Assembly: GCF_004402785.1 (NCBI RefSeq)
Contig: NZ_SOFP01000046.1
Span: 1 to 64,000 of the forward strand
DNA length: 64,000 nt
Origin: Cryobacterium algoritolerans
GTDB lineage: Bacteria; Actinomycetota; Actinomycetes; Actinomycetales; Microbacteriaceae
Reading direction: 5' to 3'
In this document: in pieces, positions 18,223 to 27,165 of the stretch
How the letters are laid out: every line of letters starts with the position of its first letter
Position numbering within the stretch: the first letter of the stretch is position 1
Program-made: the position numbers and the translations under genes
Notes under the pieces: generated by a model
The model's database searches: none
Told to the model about the DNA's origin: nothing
What the model saw: only the letters and a program-made list of their open reading frames with translations

Positions 18223-18288
18223 CGATCGGCCGCACGGCCGATCGACCGTGAAGTGGCGGCGGCTGTCCTCCCGGACGCCGCCGCCACT
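18223..18288 (+). repeat. Double hairpin after flp copy 1
   Basis: Two perfect hairpins follow the first pilin stop. One pairs CGATCGGCC with GGCCGATCG (18223-18244). The other has a 12-bp stem AGTGGCGGCGGC with GCCGCCGCCACT (18252-18288). No U-run follows. Such structures after an abundant pilin message usually stabilise it or lower read-through into the assembly genes; that role is inferred. The same pair recurs after the second pilin. Confidence 0.75.
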
Positions 18289-18304
18289 CACACCGAAGGT
18301 GCAA

Positions 18305-18348
18305 TCACATGACTCGACTGCCGAACAGGGCAAGCGAACGTGGTGCGG
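18305..18348 (+). pseudogene. 5' fragment of tadE left by tandem duplication
   Basis: Just after the first intergenic hairpins lies ATGACTCGACTGCCGAACAG and onward, encoding about 14 residues (MTRLPNRASERGAA). It closely matches the start of the real tadE (MMRLQSRAGERGAA) 357 bases downstream, including the sequence before the ATG. It then breaks off into the flp leader CACAGAACGG. It is therefore a truncated copy of tadE at a duplication junction. Confidence 0.8.
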
Positions 18349-18373
18349 CCCTCCACAGAACGGAGAACCCGAA

Positions 18374-18556
18374 ATGAAGTTTCACACCAAGATCCAGGCC
18401 CTCGTCAACAGCATGCGCACCGACGAGGAGGGCGCCACCGCGGTGGAATACGGCCTCATGGTTTCCCTCATCGCGGTCGTCATCCTCGCTGCGGTCACCG
18501 TGATCGGCACCCAGCTCAACATCAAGTTCGGTCTGGTCCAGGCCGCACTCCTGTAG
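18374..18556 (+). CDS. flp: Flp-type type IVb pilin, copy 2
   Basis: The 60-residue precursor is nearly identical to copy 1, with changes such as Tyr to His at residue 4 and a different C-terminus (LVQAALL). The processing site EEGATAVEYGL is kept. It was created by a tandem duplication whose unit spans from the flp leader to the start of tadE. Both copies look functional. Confidence 0.92.
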   Translation: MKFHTKIQALVNSMRTDEEGATAVEYGLMVSLIAVVILAAVTVIGTQLNIKFGLVQAALL

Positions 18557-18582
18557 TAGCGCCACCGGCACCGCCCGGTCGG

Positions 18583-18641
18583 CCGCACGGCCGATCGACC
18601 GTGAGGTGGCGGCGGCTGTCCTCCCGGACGCCGCCACCACT
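18583..18641 (+). repeat. Double hairpin after flp copy 2
   Basis: This is the second copy of the intergenic hairpin pair. It has CGGCCGCACGGCCG, with arms shorter than in copy 1, and a nine-base stem GGTGGCGGC (18605-18613) with GCCGCCACC (18630-18638). Changes relative to copy 1 on both arms keep the second stem paired, which suggests the fold is under selection. Confidence 0.65.
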
Positions 18642-18661
18642 CACACCGAAGGAGCAATCTC

Positions 18662-19051
18662 ATGATGCGACTGCAGAGCAGGGCAGGCGAACGTGGCGCG
18701 GCGGCGATCGAGTTCGCGCTCATCCTCCCGATCCTCGTCATCCTTGTTTTCGGCGTCATCGAGTTCGGCCGGGTGTTCAACGCGCAGATCTCCATCACCA
18801 ATGCGGCTCGTGAAGGGGCCAGGTATATGGCGATTCACAATATCGCCGCCGACGCCAGGACGGCCGCCGCGAACGCGGCACCCTCGCTGACCCCGGCACT
18901 CTCCGTGGGCAGCGTAGACGTCAGCCCGGCACCCTGCGTGCTCGGGTCACCTGTCACCGTGACCGTGCACTACACCGTCGACTTCATCACCGGGTACTTC
19001 GGCGCCAACATTCCTCTCACAGGCAAAGGAGTCATGCAATGCGGTGGTTGA
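18662..19051 (+). CDS. tadE: TadE-family pseudopilin
   Basis: This minor pilin-like component of the Tad system has 129 residues. The N-terminal pattern RAGERGAAAIEFALILPILVILVFGVIEFGR is the hallmark TadE hydrophobic segment. A short extracellular domain with two cysteines follows. The ATG overlaps a TCATG context after AAGGAGC. The end overlaps the tadG start by 13 bases, showing coupling. Confidence 0.9.
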   Translation: MMRLQSRAGERGAAAIEFALILPILVILVFGVIEFGRVFNAQISITNAAREGARYMAIHNIAADARTAAANAAPSLTPALSVGSVDVSPAPCVLGSPVTVTVHYTVDFITGYFGANIPLTGKGVMQCGG

Positions 19052-20052
19052 AGTCTCTACATCGCTCCGAACGCGGGGCAAGCGCCGTGATCGTTGCCTT
19101 CTTACTTGTGCCGCTCATCGGCGCCGTGGGATTCGCGGTCGACGTCGGCGCACTGTACGCCGAACGCGGTCAGCTCCAAAACGGGGCGGATGCCGCGGCC
19201 CTCGCCATTGCCAGGGACTGCGCGGACGGTGTGTGCTCCGACCCCTCCGGTCTATCCGCGACCTACACCAACGCGAACGCCAACGACGGCGCCGCGAATG
19301 TGCTCTCACCGGATCTTTCGATCGGTCACCAGGTGACGGTCACCTCGAGCACTCGCGTCGCCGGCACCAATGCCCCGGCCATCAGCCACCCTTTCGCGGC
19401 GATACTCGGAATCACCCCATCCACGGTCAGGGCAGCGGCCACGGCTGAGTGGGGCCCTCCCGGCTCAGGGCCCGTGCTCGCGCTCGCTCTCTCCTGGTGC
19501 GAATTCCAGGAGTCGTTGGGGGCGTCGGGTCAGCACGTGACCATCCGCACCGACACGAACAAGACCTGCAAGCACAGTCCCTCCCAGGAGGTCATCCCCG
19601 GCGGTTTCGGCTGGCTTGACGCCGTCACCGCCCCCTGCGAGGCGACCATCAACCTAAGCCTGAACCTCGATGCGAAAGGAGAGCTGTGGGTGGGCAGCGA
19701 CCCAGGTGGGAGCGTGAACAACGACTGCAAGTCGAGGTTGTCGAGCCTCAAGGGCAAGACGCTGCTCGTCCCCATTTACGACCTGGTCCGTGGCACAGGT
19801 ACCACCGCCGAATATCGCATCTTCGCCTTTGCCGGATTCACCCTCACCGGATGGAATTTCCCGTCCACCTCGGACATCGACTCCCTCGCGCCGCTCTGCC
19901 CGCCCAGCCCGCCCGCTAACGCCAAGGACTGCAAGAACGGCAGCAACTGGCGTGGTATCCAGGGCTATTTCAAGGAGTGGGTCTCCATCGACAGCGCATT
20001 CGGGCTGGGTGGTCCCGCCCTCAACAGCACCATTGTCAGATTGATCAAATAG
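19039..20052 (+). CDS. TadG-like Flp pilus assembly protein
   Basis: This 337-residue protein has the TadG-like N-terminal segment SERGASAVIVAFLLVPLIGAVGFAVDVG followed by YAERGQLQNGADAAALAIA, the classic Tad_N signature. The rest is a probable extracellular domain with several cysteines. It probably anchors or caps the pilus at the cell surface. It overlaps tadE and is followed eight bases later by the cpaB-like gene. Confidence 0.87.
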   Translation: MRWLKSLHRSERGASAVIVAFLLVPLIGAVGFAVDVGALYAERGQLQNGADAAALAIARDCADGVCSDPSGLSATYTNANANDGAANVLSPDLSIGHQVTVTSSTRVAGTNAPAISHPFAAILGITPSTVRAAATAEWGPPGSGPVLALALSWCEFQESLGASGQHVTIRTDTNKTCKHSPSQEVIPGGFGWLDAVTAPCEATINLSLNLDAKGELWVGSDPGGSVNNDCKSRLSSLKGKTLLVPIYDLVRGTGTTAEYRIFAFAGFTLTGWNFPSTSDIDSLAPLCPPSPPANAKDCKNGSNWRGIQGYFKEWVSIDSAFGLGGPALNSTIVRLIK

Positions 20053-20060
20053 GAGATGCC

Positions 20061-20795
20061 ATGAAAACTCGACTCATTGGAGCGATCCTCGCGATCGTCC
20101 TGGCCATCGTCGGCACGGTTGTCCTCACCGGATATGTTCGCGGCGCCGACGCCCGGGCAGCGGACGGCGTCGCATTCGTATCCGTTTACGTGGTCTCGCG
20201 GGAGATCCCAGCCGGCGCCGCGGCGGGGGAGATTGGTTCGTCCATCGAGGCGAAACAGATCCCGGCGATCGCCGCCGTGCCCGGGCACATCACTCGGCTG
20301 AGCGCCCTTCGGGGGAAGGTGGCTGACACGGCACTCAAGCCCGGCGAGCAACTCATCACCTCGCGCTGGGTAGACCCCGCTGCGCTGGCTGCCCGCGGCG
20401 ACGTCACGGTTCCGGACGGCATGCAAGCCGTGACCATTGCGCTGCCGGTGCAGCAGGTCGTCGGCGGCGCGGTCACCGCAGGTGATACCGTCGGCGTGAT
20501 CATCGCCGCGACCACGAAGGCCGCCGGCAGCCTGGAGGACTCGCGAATCGCCAGGCAGGTTTTCCACAAGGTTCTCGTGACCGCCGTGCAGCAAGGATCG
20601 ACAACGGCCGCGAAGGGTGCGGACAAGTCAACCGAACCCGTCAGCGTGGTGATGGTCACCCTCGCTCGTACGACCCCTGACATCGAGAAGCTCGTCTGGG
20701 GCCAGGAATTCGGCACCGTGTGGCTCACCATCGAGCCGAAAGCCGCCTCCGAGACCGGTTCGAGCGTCGTTGATGGAAGTGTCGTGTTTCAATGA
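20061..20795 (+). CDS. cpaB: CpaB/RcpC-like pilus assembly protein (SAF domain)
   Basis: This 244-residue protein has one N-terminal membrane helix (LIGAILAIVLAIVGTVVLTG) and a SAF domain at about residues 40-105 (VVSREIPAGAAAGEIG, LKPGEQLITSRWV). An RcpC-like C-terminal part follows. It is expected at the cell surface or wall, helping pilus biogenesis. The ATG at 20061 follows AGGAGATGCC. Its stop overlaps the next start by four bases. Confidence 0.87.
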   Translation: MKTRLIGAILAIVLAIVGTVVLTGYVRGADARAADGVAFVSVYVVSREIPAGAAAGEIGSSIEAKQIPAIAAVPGHITRLSALRGKVADTALKPGEQLITSRWVDPAALAARGDVTVPDGMQAVTIALPVQQVVGGAVTAGDTVGVIIAATTKAAGSLEDSRIARQVFHKVLVTAVQQGSTTAAKGADKSTEPVSVVMVTLARTTPDIEKLVWGQEFGTVWLTIEPKAASETGSSVVDGSVVFQ

Positions 20796-22141
20796 ACCGA
20801 CTCCTGATGATCGGCCACAGCCACGATTTCGAGTCGCGGCTGCACGATCTGCTCGGATCCGCCGTCCACGTCGTTCGCGGGCAGTCGCTGGCCTTCGGCC
20901 CCGCGGCCGTCCTGGGCAGGCTGATGGCGGCGGACCGGCCTCACATCGCCCTGCTCGGGTCTTCTCTTCCGCTGGACACAGCCCATCGGCTGTCGGCCGG
21001 GCTGACCCGGTTGTATCCCGGGATCGTGACCGTGGCGGACATCCCTTCCGGACGCACAGGATGGTGCTCTGACCAAGCCATTAATGCCGCGCTCATCCCG
21101 AGCGCGGAGAAGATCCGGGCCCAGGCGGAGGGTGCGTTTTCCTCGAATCGGCGACTGACGGGCGTGATCGAGCGTCCCCGCCCGGACGTCGGCCGGCCCG
21201 ACGTTCGGCCCGGGCTCGTGCCCGAGGCCTGGGACAACGTTGCGCCAGCGGGCGTGGTCGTGGTCGAGGTCGAGGTCGAGGTCGAGCGGATGCTGGACCA
21301 GGAGACGCACCTGCCCGTTCCTCTCGCCCTGCCCGAGTCGGCCGCGTTTCCGGCGGCGGGCGAGGGCCTGCGCAGCCGGGTCATCGCGGTTGTTGCCCCG
21401 AAGGGCGGCCTCGGCAAAACGACGGTTGCCACCAACCTCGCCGTTGGCCTGGCGAAACACGCCCCGATGTCTGTGGTGCTCATCGACGCCGACGTCCAGT
21501 TCGGGGATGTCGCGACGGCCCTGTCACTGAACCCCTCGCATACCCTGCCCGATGTGGTCGCTGCCCTTGCGCAGGACAACATGATGGTGCTCAAGACCTT
21601 CCTGGTGCCGCACTCGGGTGGCTTCTACACGGTGTGCGGCGCTGATCAGCCAGACGACGGCGACCGGGTGACCGGAGACGAACTCAGCCACCTGATCGGC
21701 CGGCTCACTGAGCTGTTCCGCTATGTCATCATCGACACGGCGCCCGGGCTCGGAGACCACGCGCTGGCGGCTCTCGAACAGGCGACGGACGCGGTCTTCC
21801 TCTGCGACATGTCCGTGCCCAGTGCGCGGGGCCTGCGCAAGGAACTCGCCGTGCTCAGCCGGATCGGATTGTTGCCGCCGACGCGCCATGTGGTCCTCAA
21901 CCTGGCCGACCGAGCGAGCGGTCTGAGCGTACGTGACGTCGAGTCCATCATCGGGGTGCCGGTTGACGTTGCCGTGCCGCGCTCGAAGTATGTTGCGCTG
22001 TCGACCAATCGTGGCATTCCGCTGCTCCAGTCCGGAGCGAGGAACCCCGGGTCAGCCGCCCTCACGAACCTTGTTCAGCGGTTTGAACCCAACGCGTCCC
22101 TGAAACGCGGTCATCTACATCGAAGGGTGGTTGTCGCATGA
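20792..22141 (+). CDS. tadZ: TadZ/CpaE-like MinD-family ATPase
   Basis: This ATPase places the Tad machine at its cell site. It has an atypical receiver-like N-terminal domain and a linker with a short VEVEVEVE repeat near residue 160. A MinD/ParA-type P-loop (PKGGLGKTT) lies near residue 205. The later LIDADVQFGDV and VIIDTAPGLGDHAL are the Walker A' and B regions. The length of 449 is typical. It overlaps both neighbours by four bases. Confidence 0.9.
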   Translation: MNRLLMIGHSHDFESRLHDLLGSAVHVVRGQSLAFGPAAVLGRLMAADRPHIALLGSSLPLDTAHRLSAGLTRLYPGIVTVADIPSGRTGWCSDQAINAALIPSAEKIRAQAEGAFSSNRRLTGVIERPRPDVGRPDVRPGLVPEAWDNVAPAGVVVVEVEVEVERMLDQETHLPVPLALPESAAFPAAGEGLRSRVIAVVAPKGGLGKTTVATNLAVGLAKHAPMSVVLIDADVQFGDVATALSLNPSHTLPDVVAALAQDNMMVLKTFLVPHSGGFYTVCGADQPDDGDRVTGDELSHLIGRLTELFRYVIIDTAPGLGDHALAALEQATDAVFLCDMSVPSARGLRKELAVLSRIGLLPPTRHVVLNLADRASGLSVRDVESIIGVPVDVAVPRSKYVALSTNRGIPLLQSGARNPGSAALTNLVQRFEPNASLKRGHLHRRVVVA

Positions 22142-23583
22142 AACTGAACGAACGAGTGGATGCCGTGCGGGAGACGGGCCTTCAGCACCGTTTCGGCCGG
22201 AAGGCTCCAGACCTCGGTCCGGCACGGACCCCCGAAGCGCCCGTGGAGGTACCCGTCGCGACGATCATTCCCGAGCCGATTGCCGTGGTCAAGGTCGATC
22301 CGCTGGTGGAGCTCAAGGAACGGGCTGCCCAGGAACTGTTCGTGCGGATCGGCTCACGCCTGAACGATGCGAGCCTGAGCGAGGAGCAACTGCACACCTA
22401 CGCGCGGGCCGAGTTGAGCAGCATCGTCGCGGCCGAGCAGGTGCCCCTGAGCTCGGACGAGCGCACGCGGCTCATCGCGGAGATCGGAGCCGACGTGCTC
22501 GGCTACGGCCCGCTGGAAGTCCTGCTCAACGACGAGACCGTGACCGAGATCATGGTCAACGGCCCTGAGCAGATCTTCGTCGAGCGACACGGTCAGCTCA
22601 CACTCAGTGACTCCAGCTTCGCGAGTGAAGCCCAGCTCCGCCGAGTGATCGAGCGGATCGTCGCCAAGGTCGGCCGTCGTATTGACGAGTCGTCACCGCT
22701 GGTGGATGCGCGCCTTGCCGACGGGTCGCGGGTGAACGCCATCATCCCGCCGCTCGCGGTGGACGGTTCCTTGCTCACCATCCGTAAATTCGCGCGCGAG
22801 CCTCTCACCGTCTACGACCTGATCAGGTTCGGCACCCTGAGCGTTGGCATGGCGGAGGTGCTCGAGGGGTGTGTGGCCGCCAAGCTGAACATCATCGTTT
22901 CCGGCGGTACCGGCACCGGGAAGACGACGCTGCTCAACGTCCTCTCCGCATTCATCCCCGCCAACGAGCGCATCATCACCATCGAGGATGCCGTCGAGCT
23001 GCAGCTGCAGCAGGACCACGTCATCCGTCTCGAATCGAGACCGGCCAACATCGAGGGCAAGGGCGAGATCACCATCCGGGACCTCGTGCGCAACTCGCTC
23101 CGGATGCGCCCGGACCGCATCGTGATCGGTGAGTGTCGCGGTGGCGAGAGTCTCGACATGCTCCAGGCGATGAACACCGGACATGAAGGCTCCATCTCCA
23201 CCGTGCACTCCAACTCCCCTCGGGACGCGGTTGCCCGGCTCGAAACGCTCGTCCTGATGGCGGGGATGGATTTGCCGCTGCGCGCCATCCGCGAGCAGAT
23301 CTCATCGGCGATCGACGTGATCGTGCAGATCAGCCGGCTGAAGGATGGCACCAGGCGGATCACCCATGTGACCGAAGTGCAGGGCATGGAGGGTGACATC
23401 GTCACACTGCAGGATGTGTTCGTATTCGACTTCACCGCCGGCGTGGATGAGGACGGCCACGTCCTGGGCCACGCCGTACCGGCCGGTGTGCGTCCGCGGT
23501 TCGCTGACAAGTTCCGCGAGATGGGCATCGCGCTATCACCCGGCGTGTTCCAGGCCGACCTGACGACGCGGGGCCGGCGATGA
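22138..23583 (+). CDS. tadA: TadA/CpaF secretion ATPase
   Basis: This hexameric motor extends and, in Tad systems, probably also retracts the pilus. Walker A GGTGTGKTT is near residue 255. The Asp box reads ITIEDAVELQL, Walker B is MRPDRIVIGECRGGE and the His box is GHEGSISTVHSNSPRDA. The N-terminal domain of about 110 residues is charged and variable. It has 481 residues and overlaps tadZ and tadB by four bases each. Confidence 0.95.
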   Translation: MKLNERVDAVRETGLQHRFGRKAPDLGPARTPEAPVEVPVATIIPEPIAVVKVDPLVELKERAAQELFVRIGSRLNDASLSEEQLHTYARAELSSIVAAEQVPLSSDERTRLIAEIGADVLGYGPLEVLLNDETVTEIMVNGPEQIFVERHGQLTLSDSSFASEAQLRRVIERIVAKVGRRIDESSPLVDARLADGSRVNAIIPPLAVDGSLLTIRKFAREPLTVYDLIRFGTLSVGMAEVLEGCVAAKLNIIVSGGTGTGKTTLLNVLSAFIPANERIITIEDAVELQLQQDHVIRLESRPANIEGKGEITIRDLVRNSLRMRPDRIVIGECRGGESLDMLQAMNTGHEGSISTVHSNSPRDAVARLETLVLMAGMDLPLRAIREQISSAIDVIVQISRLKDGTRRITHVTEVQGMEGDIVTLQDVFVFDFTAGVDEDGHVLGHAVPAGVRPRFADKFREMGIALSPGVFQADLTTRGRR

Positions 23584-24536
23584 ACGCCGTCATCCTGTAC
23601 GCGGGAATCGCGGCCGGGTTGATTGCCCTGCTCGTGCTGGTGTTCCTGGTCATCGCTCCGGCCGGGCCGAATGTTCCGCTTGAGCGTCGCCGCGCCCCCG
23701 GGAGTGTGGAGGTCTCGACCCTCACCCGGATGACCGACCGCACGGTCGAGGCCATCGACGTGGTGATCCGCCGTCGGGCGACGATGCCGTTCGGAGCGGC
23801 GGACCTGGAGCAGGCGGGCATCCGCCTGCAGCCGCCGGCGTTTGTGCTCATGGTCATCACGGCCGCCGCCGTCATGGCACTGCTGGGGATGCTGCTCGGC
23901 ACGAGCACGGCGTGGATGCTGCCGCTCATGGTCGTCGGCGTGGCGTGCGCACCGATCGGGGCCAGAATATTGCTCGGGATCCGGGCCGGACGGCGCCGCG
24001 CGAAGTTCGCCGATCAGCTCGACGAGTCACTGGGTCTGCTCGCCGGCTCCCTGCGTGCCGGACACAGCCTGCTGCGCGCGGTCGACGCGGTCTCCCACGA
24101 GACCGAATCGCCGACGACCGAAGAGTTCGCCAGGGTCGTGAACGAGACCCGGATCGGTCGTGATCTCAGCGACGCGCTGGACAACACGGCGATGCGGATG
24201 CGCAGCGACGACTTCCAATGGGTGGCCCAGGCCATTTCCATCAACCGGGAAGTGGGCGGCAACCTGTCGCAGGTTCTCGATCAGGTCGGGCACACCATCC
24301 GCGAGCGCAACCAGATACGCCGGCAGGTCAAAGCACTGGCTGCAGAGGGAAAAATGTCCGCGTACGTGCTCATCATGCTGCCGATCGGCGTCTTCGCATT
24401 CCTCTTACTGACGCAACCGGCTTACTTCAACGGTTTTCTCGGCAATATCTGGGGAATCGGCGCCCTGGTGGTTGCCGCCATCCTGCTGGTCGTCGGCGCG
24501 CTGTGGATGATGGCCGTTGTCAAAGTGAAGTTCTAG
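23580..24536 (+). CDS. tadB: TadB-like inner-membrane platform protein
   Basis: This is a GspF/TadB platform protein of 318 residues. It has an N-terminal helix (ILYAGIAAGLIALLVLVFLVI), a second hydrophobic pair near residues 85-125, and a cytoplasmic T2SSF domain (LDESLGLLAGSLRAGHSLLRAVDAV). Two C-terminal helices follow. It couples the ATPase motor to pilus assembly. It starts in overlap with tadA. Confidence 0.9.
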   Translation: MNAVILYAGIAAGLIALLVLVFLVIAPAGPNVPLERRRAPGSVEVSTLTRMTDRTVEAIDVVIRRRATMPFGAADLEQAGIRLQPPAFVLMVITAAAVMALLGMLLGTSTAWMLPLMVVGVACAPIGARILLGIRAGRRRAKFADQLDESLGLLAGSLRAGHSLLRAVDAVSHETESPTTEEFARVVNETRIGRDLSDALDNTAMRMRSDDFQWVAQAISINREVGGNLSQVLDQVGHTIRERNQIRRQVKALAAEGKMSAYVLIMLPIGVFAFLLLTQPAYFNGFLGNIWGIGALVVAAILLVVGALWMMAVVKVKF

Positions 24537-24545
24537 GAGGATCCG

Positions 24546-25415
24546 ATGCCGTCATTCATTGTTGTTCTTGCCGCCCTGGCCGTCGCCGGCGGACTGGGCT
24601 CACTCGTCGGAATCCTGGTTGGAGGCCGGAGACAACCGAGCGTCGCCGAGATCGCGATCGAGGGCGGGGCGGTCCCCGGCGCGCTCGGGCAGCCCGGGCG
24701 GGCCGGTTTCCGGGGCCGGGACATCGTTCCCCGCGGATACATCGGGATGCTCGAACGCCGGCTCGTGCTGGCCGGGCGCCCGCCCGCGTGGAGCATCGAC
24801 AAGATCCTGATCGCCAAGCCTCTGATCGCGACCGGCGGCGGGTTGCTGGCGGTGCTGTGGATCGGCGGAGACCCGGGACCCATCCGGATTGTGCTCGGCT
24901 CCTTCCTCGTGCTGCTCTGCTTCTTCACCCCCGACCTCCTGATTTACAGTCGGGGCCAGGAGCGGCAGGAGCAGATCCAAAACGCCCTCGCCGACACCCT
25001 CGACCAGATGACCATCGCCGTGGAGGCAGGGCTCGGCTTCGAAGCGGCCATGGCCAAGGCGGCCACGAATGGCAAAGGCCCGCTTGCCGAGGAGTTCATT
25101 CGAACTCTCCAGGACATGAGTATCGGCCAGTCACGCAAAGACGCCTACCAGGCGTTCAGCGCGCGCACCACCTCCGCCGACCTGCGCCGGTTCACCCGCT
25201 CCGTCATTCAGGCCGACACCTACGGAATCGCGATCGCCGACGTGTTGCGCGTGCAGGCGGGGGAGATGCGGATGCGTCGTCGCCAGCGTGCCGAGGAGCA
25301 GGCGATGAAGGTGCCGGTGAAGGTCATCTTCCCGCTCGTGTTCTGCATCCTGCCCGTGCTCTTCATCGTTCTGCTCACACCCGCGGTGATCAGCATTGCG
25401 AAGGCGTTCCTGTAG
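24546..25415 (+). CDS. tadC: TadC-like inner-membrane platform protein
   Basis: This second T2SSF-domain platform protein has 289 residues. It has hydrophobic segments at the N-terminus and near residues 95-125, then the cytoplasmic region NALADTLDQMTIAVEAGLGFEAAM and a final helix (VFCILPVLFIVLLTPAVISI). The ATG follows AGGAGGATCCG. It is the last gene of the Tad operon. Confidence 0.9.
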   Translation: MPSFIVVLAALAVAGGLGSLVGILVGGRRQPSVAEIAIEGGAVPGALGQPGRAGFRGRDIVPRGYIGMLERRLVLAGRPPAWSIDKILIAKPLIATGGGLLAVLWIGGDPGPIRIVLGSFLVLLCFFTPDLLIYSRGQERQEQIQNALADTLDQMTIAVEAGLGFEAAMAKAATNGKGPLAEEFIRTLQDMSIGQSRKDAYQAFSARTTSADLRRFTRSVIQADTYGIAIADVLRVQAGEMRMRRRQRAEEQAMKVPVKVIFPLVFCILPVLFIVLLTPAVISIAKAFL

Positions 25416-25497
25416 ACATTCAGCGTGGTCGCACCGATATCACTGAGGAGGAATTCAAGGCCATCTGCGCCTGCGGTAGCCTTGAGACGCACTTCCC

Positions 25498-25573
25498 GCC
25501 CCCGTAGCTCAGTGGATAGAGCAGCGGCCTTCTAATCCGCTTGTCGTAGGTTCGATTCCTACCGGGGGCACCA
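25498..25573 (+). tRNA. tRNA-Arg (anticodon TCT), likely integration site
   Basis: A full cloverleaf is readable: acceptor GCCCCCG with CGGGGGC, D-arm GCTC/GAGC, anticodon loop CTTCTAA with TCT, T-arm GTAGG/CCTAC with TTCGATT, and an encoded CCA. An excisionase-like and an integrase gene start shortly downstream on the same strand, so the 3' half is the probable attachment site. I could not find a second copy of the 3' end in this window, so the far end of the element is probably outside. Confidence 0.95.
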
Positions 25574-25741
25574 CGAACATCGTCTGATCAGGGTTTCTTG
25601 TCCTCACTGAAAGGGCAAGACTTGATGCACTCAACGTTTATTCAACGCTTATTCCACGGTGCCCGCCCGTTATGGGCGCTCGGAGAGAAGGTACGCGACC
25701 CAGTTCGATTGACCTGGTGTGGCCTTGGGCACCTACGAGTT

Positions 25742-25978
25742 ATGAATGCTGAAAGTCTCTTGGGGCTCGGCCTCGAGCCCGTACTCACGACGAGTGAGCT
25801 CGCCGAGTATCTCGGCGTGCACGTGCAGGCCATCTACGACCTGCGCACCGACGGCCGCGGCCCATCCGGTATTCGAGTCGGACGGGAGATCCGCTACCGA
25901 GTCTCCGATGTACTCCGTTGGCTGGACGGACTCCACGAGCCCGTTCCGTCCTTGACTGGCCACGGCGGCGAGCGCTGA
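25742..25978 (+). CDS. Excisionase-like helix-turn-helix protein
   Basis: This 78-residue MerR/AlpA-type DNA-binding protein has the pattern LTTSELAEYLGVHVQAIYDLRTDGRGPSGIRVGREIRYRVSDVL, the common actinobacterial excisionase or phage-type HTH. The frame is open further upstream, but the ATG at 25742 is where similarity to the family starts. Its stop overlaps the integrase start (TGATG), so the two are coupled. It probably controls direction of integrase action. Confidence 0.8.
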   Translation: MNAESLLGLGLEPVLTTSELAEYLGVHVQAIYDLRTDGRGPSGIRVGREIRYRVSDVLRWLDGLHEPVPSLTGHGGER

Positions 25979-27165
25979 TGGCCGGCCGGCCACGACTTCC
26001 GATCAGTACGTTCGGCGCAATCAAGGCGACCGAGGTCGGTGCAGGTCGTTTCCGGGCGACGGCTCGCTTCCGCGACTGGGACGGTCAGTCGAGGCAAGTC
26101 ACCGCGACCGGTTCGAGTCGCAACGCTGCGGAGACCGCGCTCAAGGTCGAGCTGGCATCGCGGATGAGCGTGGCCAACGTCGGCGACACAGTGAACGCGG
26201 GCTCGCCGTTCAGGATGCTGGCCGAGGCCTGGCTGGAGGACCTGAGGCTCGACGTCGACCGCGCGAACGGCACAAAAGCCGTCTACGAGTATGAGCTGCG
26301 AGGGCTCGTGCTTCCCTTCTTCGAGCACTTCACGGTTCGCGAGGTCACCGTCGGTCGGATCGAGCTTTTCCTGAAGGTGCAGCGCGCGATCTCGTACACG
26401 CGAGCCAGGCACTCGCGCACGATCCTCAGCATGGTGCTGGGGTTTGCGGTGCGGCGGGGGATCATCCCGCGCAATCCCGTGAAGGAGACCTCGCGGATGA
26501 AGAAGCCCCAGCACACTCCGAAAGCGCTCACGCCGGATCAGATAGCCGCAATCCGCCTCGCTGCCCGCGACTGGCGCATGGGGGAGGGCAGGATGGGGCC
26601 GAAGCCGGACGGCCAGGTGCGGGACCTCATCGAGGTGATGCTCGGCACGGCGACGCGGATCGGCGAGGCACTCGCGCTTCGAAAGTGCGACGTGGATATG
26701 GCCGCCGATCCGCCCTGGGTGCACATCCGCGGAACGCTCGTTGTCCAAAGTGGCGCCGGCGTGCTCCGTCAGGCGCATCCCAAGACGCACGAGTCGAACC
26801 GATCCGTCGCCGTGCCACAATTCGCGGCAGAGGTGATACGCCGACGTCTGACACTGATCGAGGCCGAGCACGGAGAACATCTGCTGTTCTTCGCGCGGAA
26901 CGGCAAGCCACTCGCGCCGCACAACGTCAGGCGCACATTCCGCGAAATTCTCCGGAACGCTGGCCTCGAAGGCCTGGGCATCACCCCACACGCCTTTCGC
27001 CGCACGGGGGCGACGCTGCTCGCCAACGAACTCGGCATGCAGGCTGCGGCCGACGTGCTTGGACACACCTCGACGTCGACGACAAAGGCACACTACGCGG
27101 AGCCTGACCGCGCGGTAAAACCCGAGCCGGCGACGGTGCTACAGCGGCTGGCGCCGCCCGCGTAG
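25978..27165 (+). CDS. int: Tyrosine site-specific integrase
   Basis: This recombinase of an integrated element has 395 residues. An N-terminal arm-binding part is followed by a core-binding SAM-like region at about residues 75-160. The catalytic Arg I lies in GTATRIGEALAL, the His-x-x-Arg box in TPHAFRRTGAT, and the last His plus Tyr nucleophile in LGHTSTSTTKAHYAE. It starts in overlap with the excisionase gene and lies next to tRNA-Arg. Confidence 0.93.
   Translation: MAGRPRLPISTFGAIKATEVGAGRFRATARFRDWDGQSRQVTATGSSRNAAETALKVELASRMSVANVGDTVNAGSPFRMLAEAWLEDLRLDVDRANGTKAVYEYELRGLVLPFFEHFTVREVTVGRIELFLKVQRAISYTRARHSRTILSMVLGFAVRRGIIPRNPVKETSRMKKPQHTPKALTPDQIAAIRLAARDWRMGEGRMGPKPDGQVRDLIEVMLGTATRIGEALALRKCDVDMAADPPWVHIRGTLVVQSGAGVLRQAHPKTHESNRSVAVPQFAAEVIRRRLTLIEAEHGEHLLFFARNGKPLAPHNVRRTFREILRNAGLEGLGITPHAFRRTGATLLANELGMQAAADVLGHTSTSTTKAHYAEPDRAVKPEPATVLQRLAPPA

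Noticed and set aside
25551-25573. A second copy of the tRNA-Arg 3' end as the right attachment site
   Set aside because: I looked for the T-arm and acceptor sequence downstream and saw no repeat within the window; this was by eye and could miss a short or imperfect one.
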